Assembly: GCA_002413345.1 (NCBI GenBank)
Contig: DHWU01000022.1
Location: 1 to 6,726, forward strand
DNA: 6,726 bases
Direction: 5' to 3'
DNA from: Propionibacteriaceae bacterium UBA5174
Lineage (GTDB): Bacteria > Actinomycetota > Actinomycetes > Propionibacteriales > Propionibacteriaceae
Made by a program: the position numbers and the translations under genes. The notes below the pieces were generated by a model. It saw only the letters and a list, made by a program, of their open reading frames with translations. It ran no database searches and was not told the origin of the DNA. Of the stretch, positions 6,270 to 6,726 are shown one piece after another (the first letter of the stretch is position 1; the number at the start of each line of letters is the position of its first letter).

Positions 6270-6726
6270 ATGGCCCGCGATATCACCGAGCTTCCCGACC
6301 TTGCCACAGAAGGTGGTCGCGTCGCTCCTGTCCGCACTCGGATGCCGGTCTATTTGGATCGGCTTCCACCATGCAATAACGCCTGCCCAGCAGGGGAAAA
6401 CATCCAGGAGTGGTTGCGCTTGGCTAAGGCTGGCGACGAAGAAGCTGCCTGGCGCGAAATCACCAAGAACAATCCCTTTCCCGCGATCCATGGACGGGTT
6501 TGCTACCACCCGTGCGAAGCCGCCTGCAACCGCACTGAGCTCGATGGGTCGGTTTCGATTCACTCCGTCGAGCGCTACCTGGGCGACCTCGCCGTTGAGG
6601 CCGGCTGGCAGTTCGAGAAGCCGCGGTATTCCTCAGGCCGCAAGGTCCTGGTCATTGGTGCAGGCCCGTCGGGGCTGAGCGCCGCCTGCCAGTTGGCACG
6701 GATGGGCCACGAGGTGGAAATCCGAG
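6270..6726 (+). CDS. GltD-like Fe-S/FAD NAD(P)-dependent oxidoreductase (5' part only)
   Basis: The first 152 codons are present and the frame runs off the window. An N-terminal iron-sulfur domain like that of GltD and dihydropyrimidine dehydrogenase (Fer4_20 type) is marked by PPCNNACPAGENIQEWL with C35 and C39, and GRVCYHPCEAACNR with C78, C82 and C86. From residue 125 a Rossmann fold begins with KVLVIGAGPSGLSAA and the FAD-binding glycines G130, G132 and G135. Such proteins move electrons between NAD(P)H, FAD and Fe-S clusters. They serve as the small subunit of glutamate synthase or as the electron-transfer partner of other enzymes, such as 2-oxoacid:ferredoxin oxidoreductases. I cannot tell which without the downstream genes, so no symbol is given. 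The ATG at 6270 has a strong GGAGGG (6258-6263) six bases upstream. The gene stands apart from the preceding one behind a hairpin and probably has its own promoter. Confidence 0.88.
   Translation, partial: MARDITELPDLATEGGRVAPVRTRMPVYLDRLPPCNNACPAGENIQEWLRLAKAGDEEAAWREITKNNPFPAIHGRVCYHPCEAACNRTELDGSVSIHSVERYLGDLAVEAGWQFEKPRYSSGRKVLVIGAGPSGLSAACQLARMGHEVEIR

Noticed and set aside
5865..6563. 232-codon open frame on the minus strand across the SHOCT gene, hairpin and GltD-like gene
   Set aside because: It runs through the hairpin and opposite two well-supported plus-strand genes, with no family-like motifs.
6301..6678. 125-codon plus-strand frame overlapping the GltD-like gene
   Set aside because: It is an alternative frame of the gene starting at 6270, which has the strong ribosome-binding site, the cysteine motifs and the FAD-binding motif.

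Overview
The window looks like chromosome of a moderately GC-rich actinobacterium. The evidence is a cytochrome bd operon in which CydD and CydC are fused into one polypeptide, G/C-rich third positions with many TTG Leu codons, TTG and GTG starts, hairpin terminators without U-tracts, a DUF3995-type membrane protein, and a small PLDc_N/SHOCT-type membrane protein. These assignments are from recognised motifs, not from a database search. No phage, insertion sequence, CRISPR or RNA gene was seen.

Left part (1-4256, + strand): the 3' end of cydB (cytochrome bd oxidase subunit II) runs directly into a 1199-residue CydDC fusion through a TTGA stop/start overlap. The oxidase and the ABC exporter needed for its assembly are therefore made from one transcript. 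An 18-pair interrupted hairpin at 4275-4318 ends this operon and lies between it and the convergent gene that follows.

Middle (4356-5502): a TetR-family repressor (- strand) is divergent from a four-helix membrane protein resembling DUF3995 (+ strand). The 64-bp gap between them carries a perfect 9-2-9 palindrome and a second, degenerate copy 23 bp away. This is a good candidate for a self-contained, autoregulated repressor/target pair.

Right part (5666-6726, + strand): a 136-residue protein with two membrane helices and a C-terminal SHOCT motif is followed by a 19-bp perfect hairpin. After that comes the 5' end of a GltD-like iron-sulfur/FAD/NAD(P) oxidoreductase, cut by the window edge.

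No gene-free stretch exceeds 200 bases. Nothing here amounts to a clearly new system. The points most worth checking are the tandem operator with its possibly leaderless repressor, the asymmetric nucleotide-binding domains and acidic repeat-bearing linker of CydDC, and apparent extra extracytoplasmic segments in both CydB and the CydC half.
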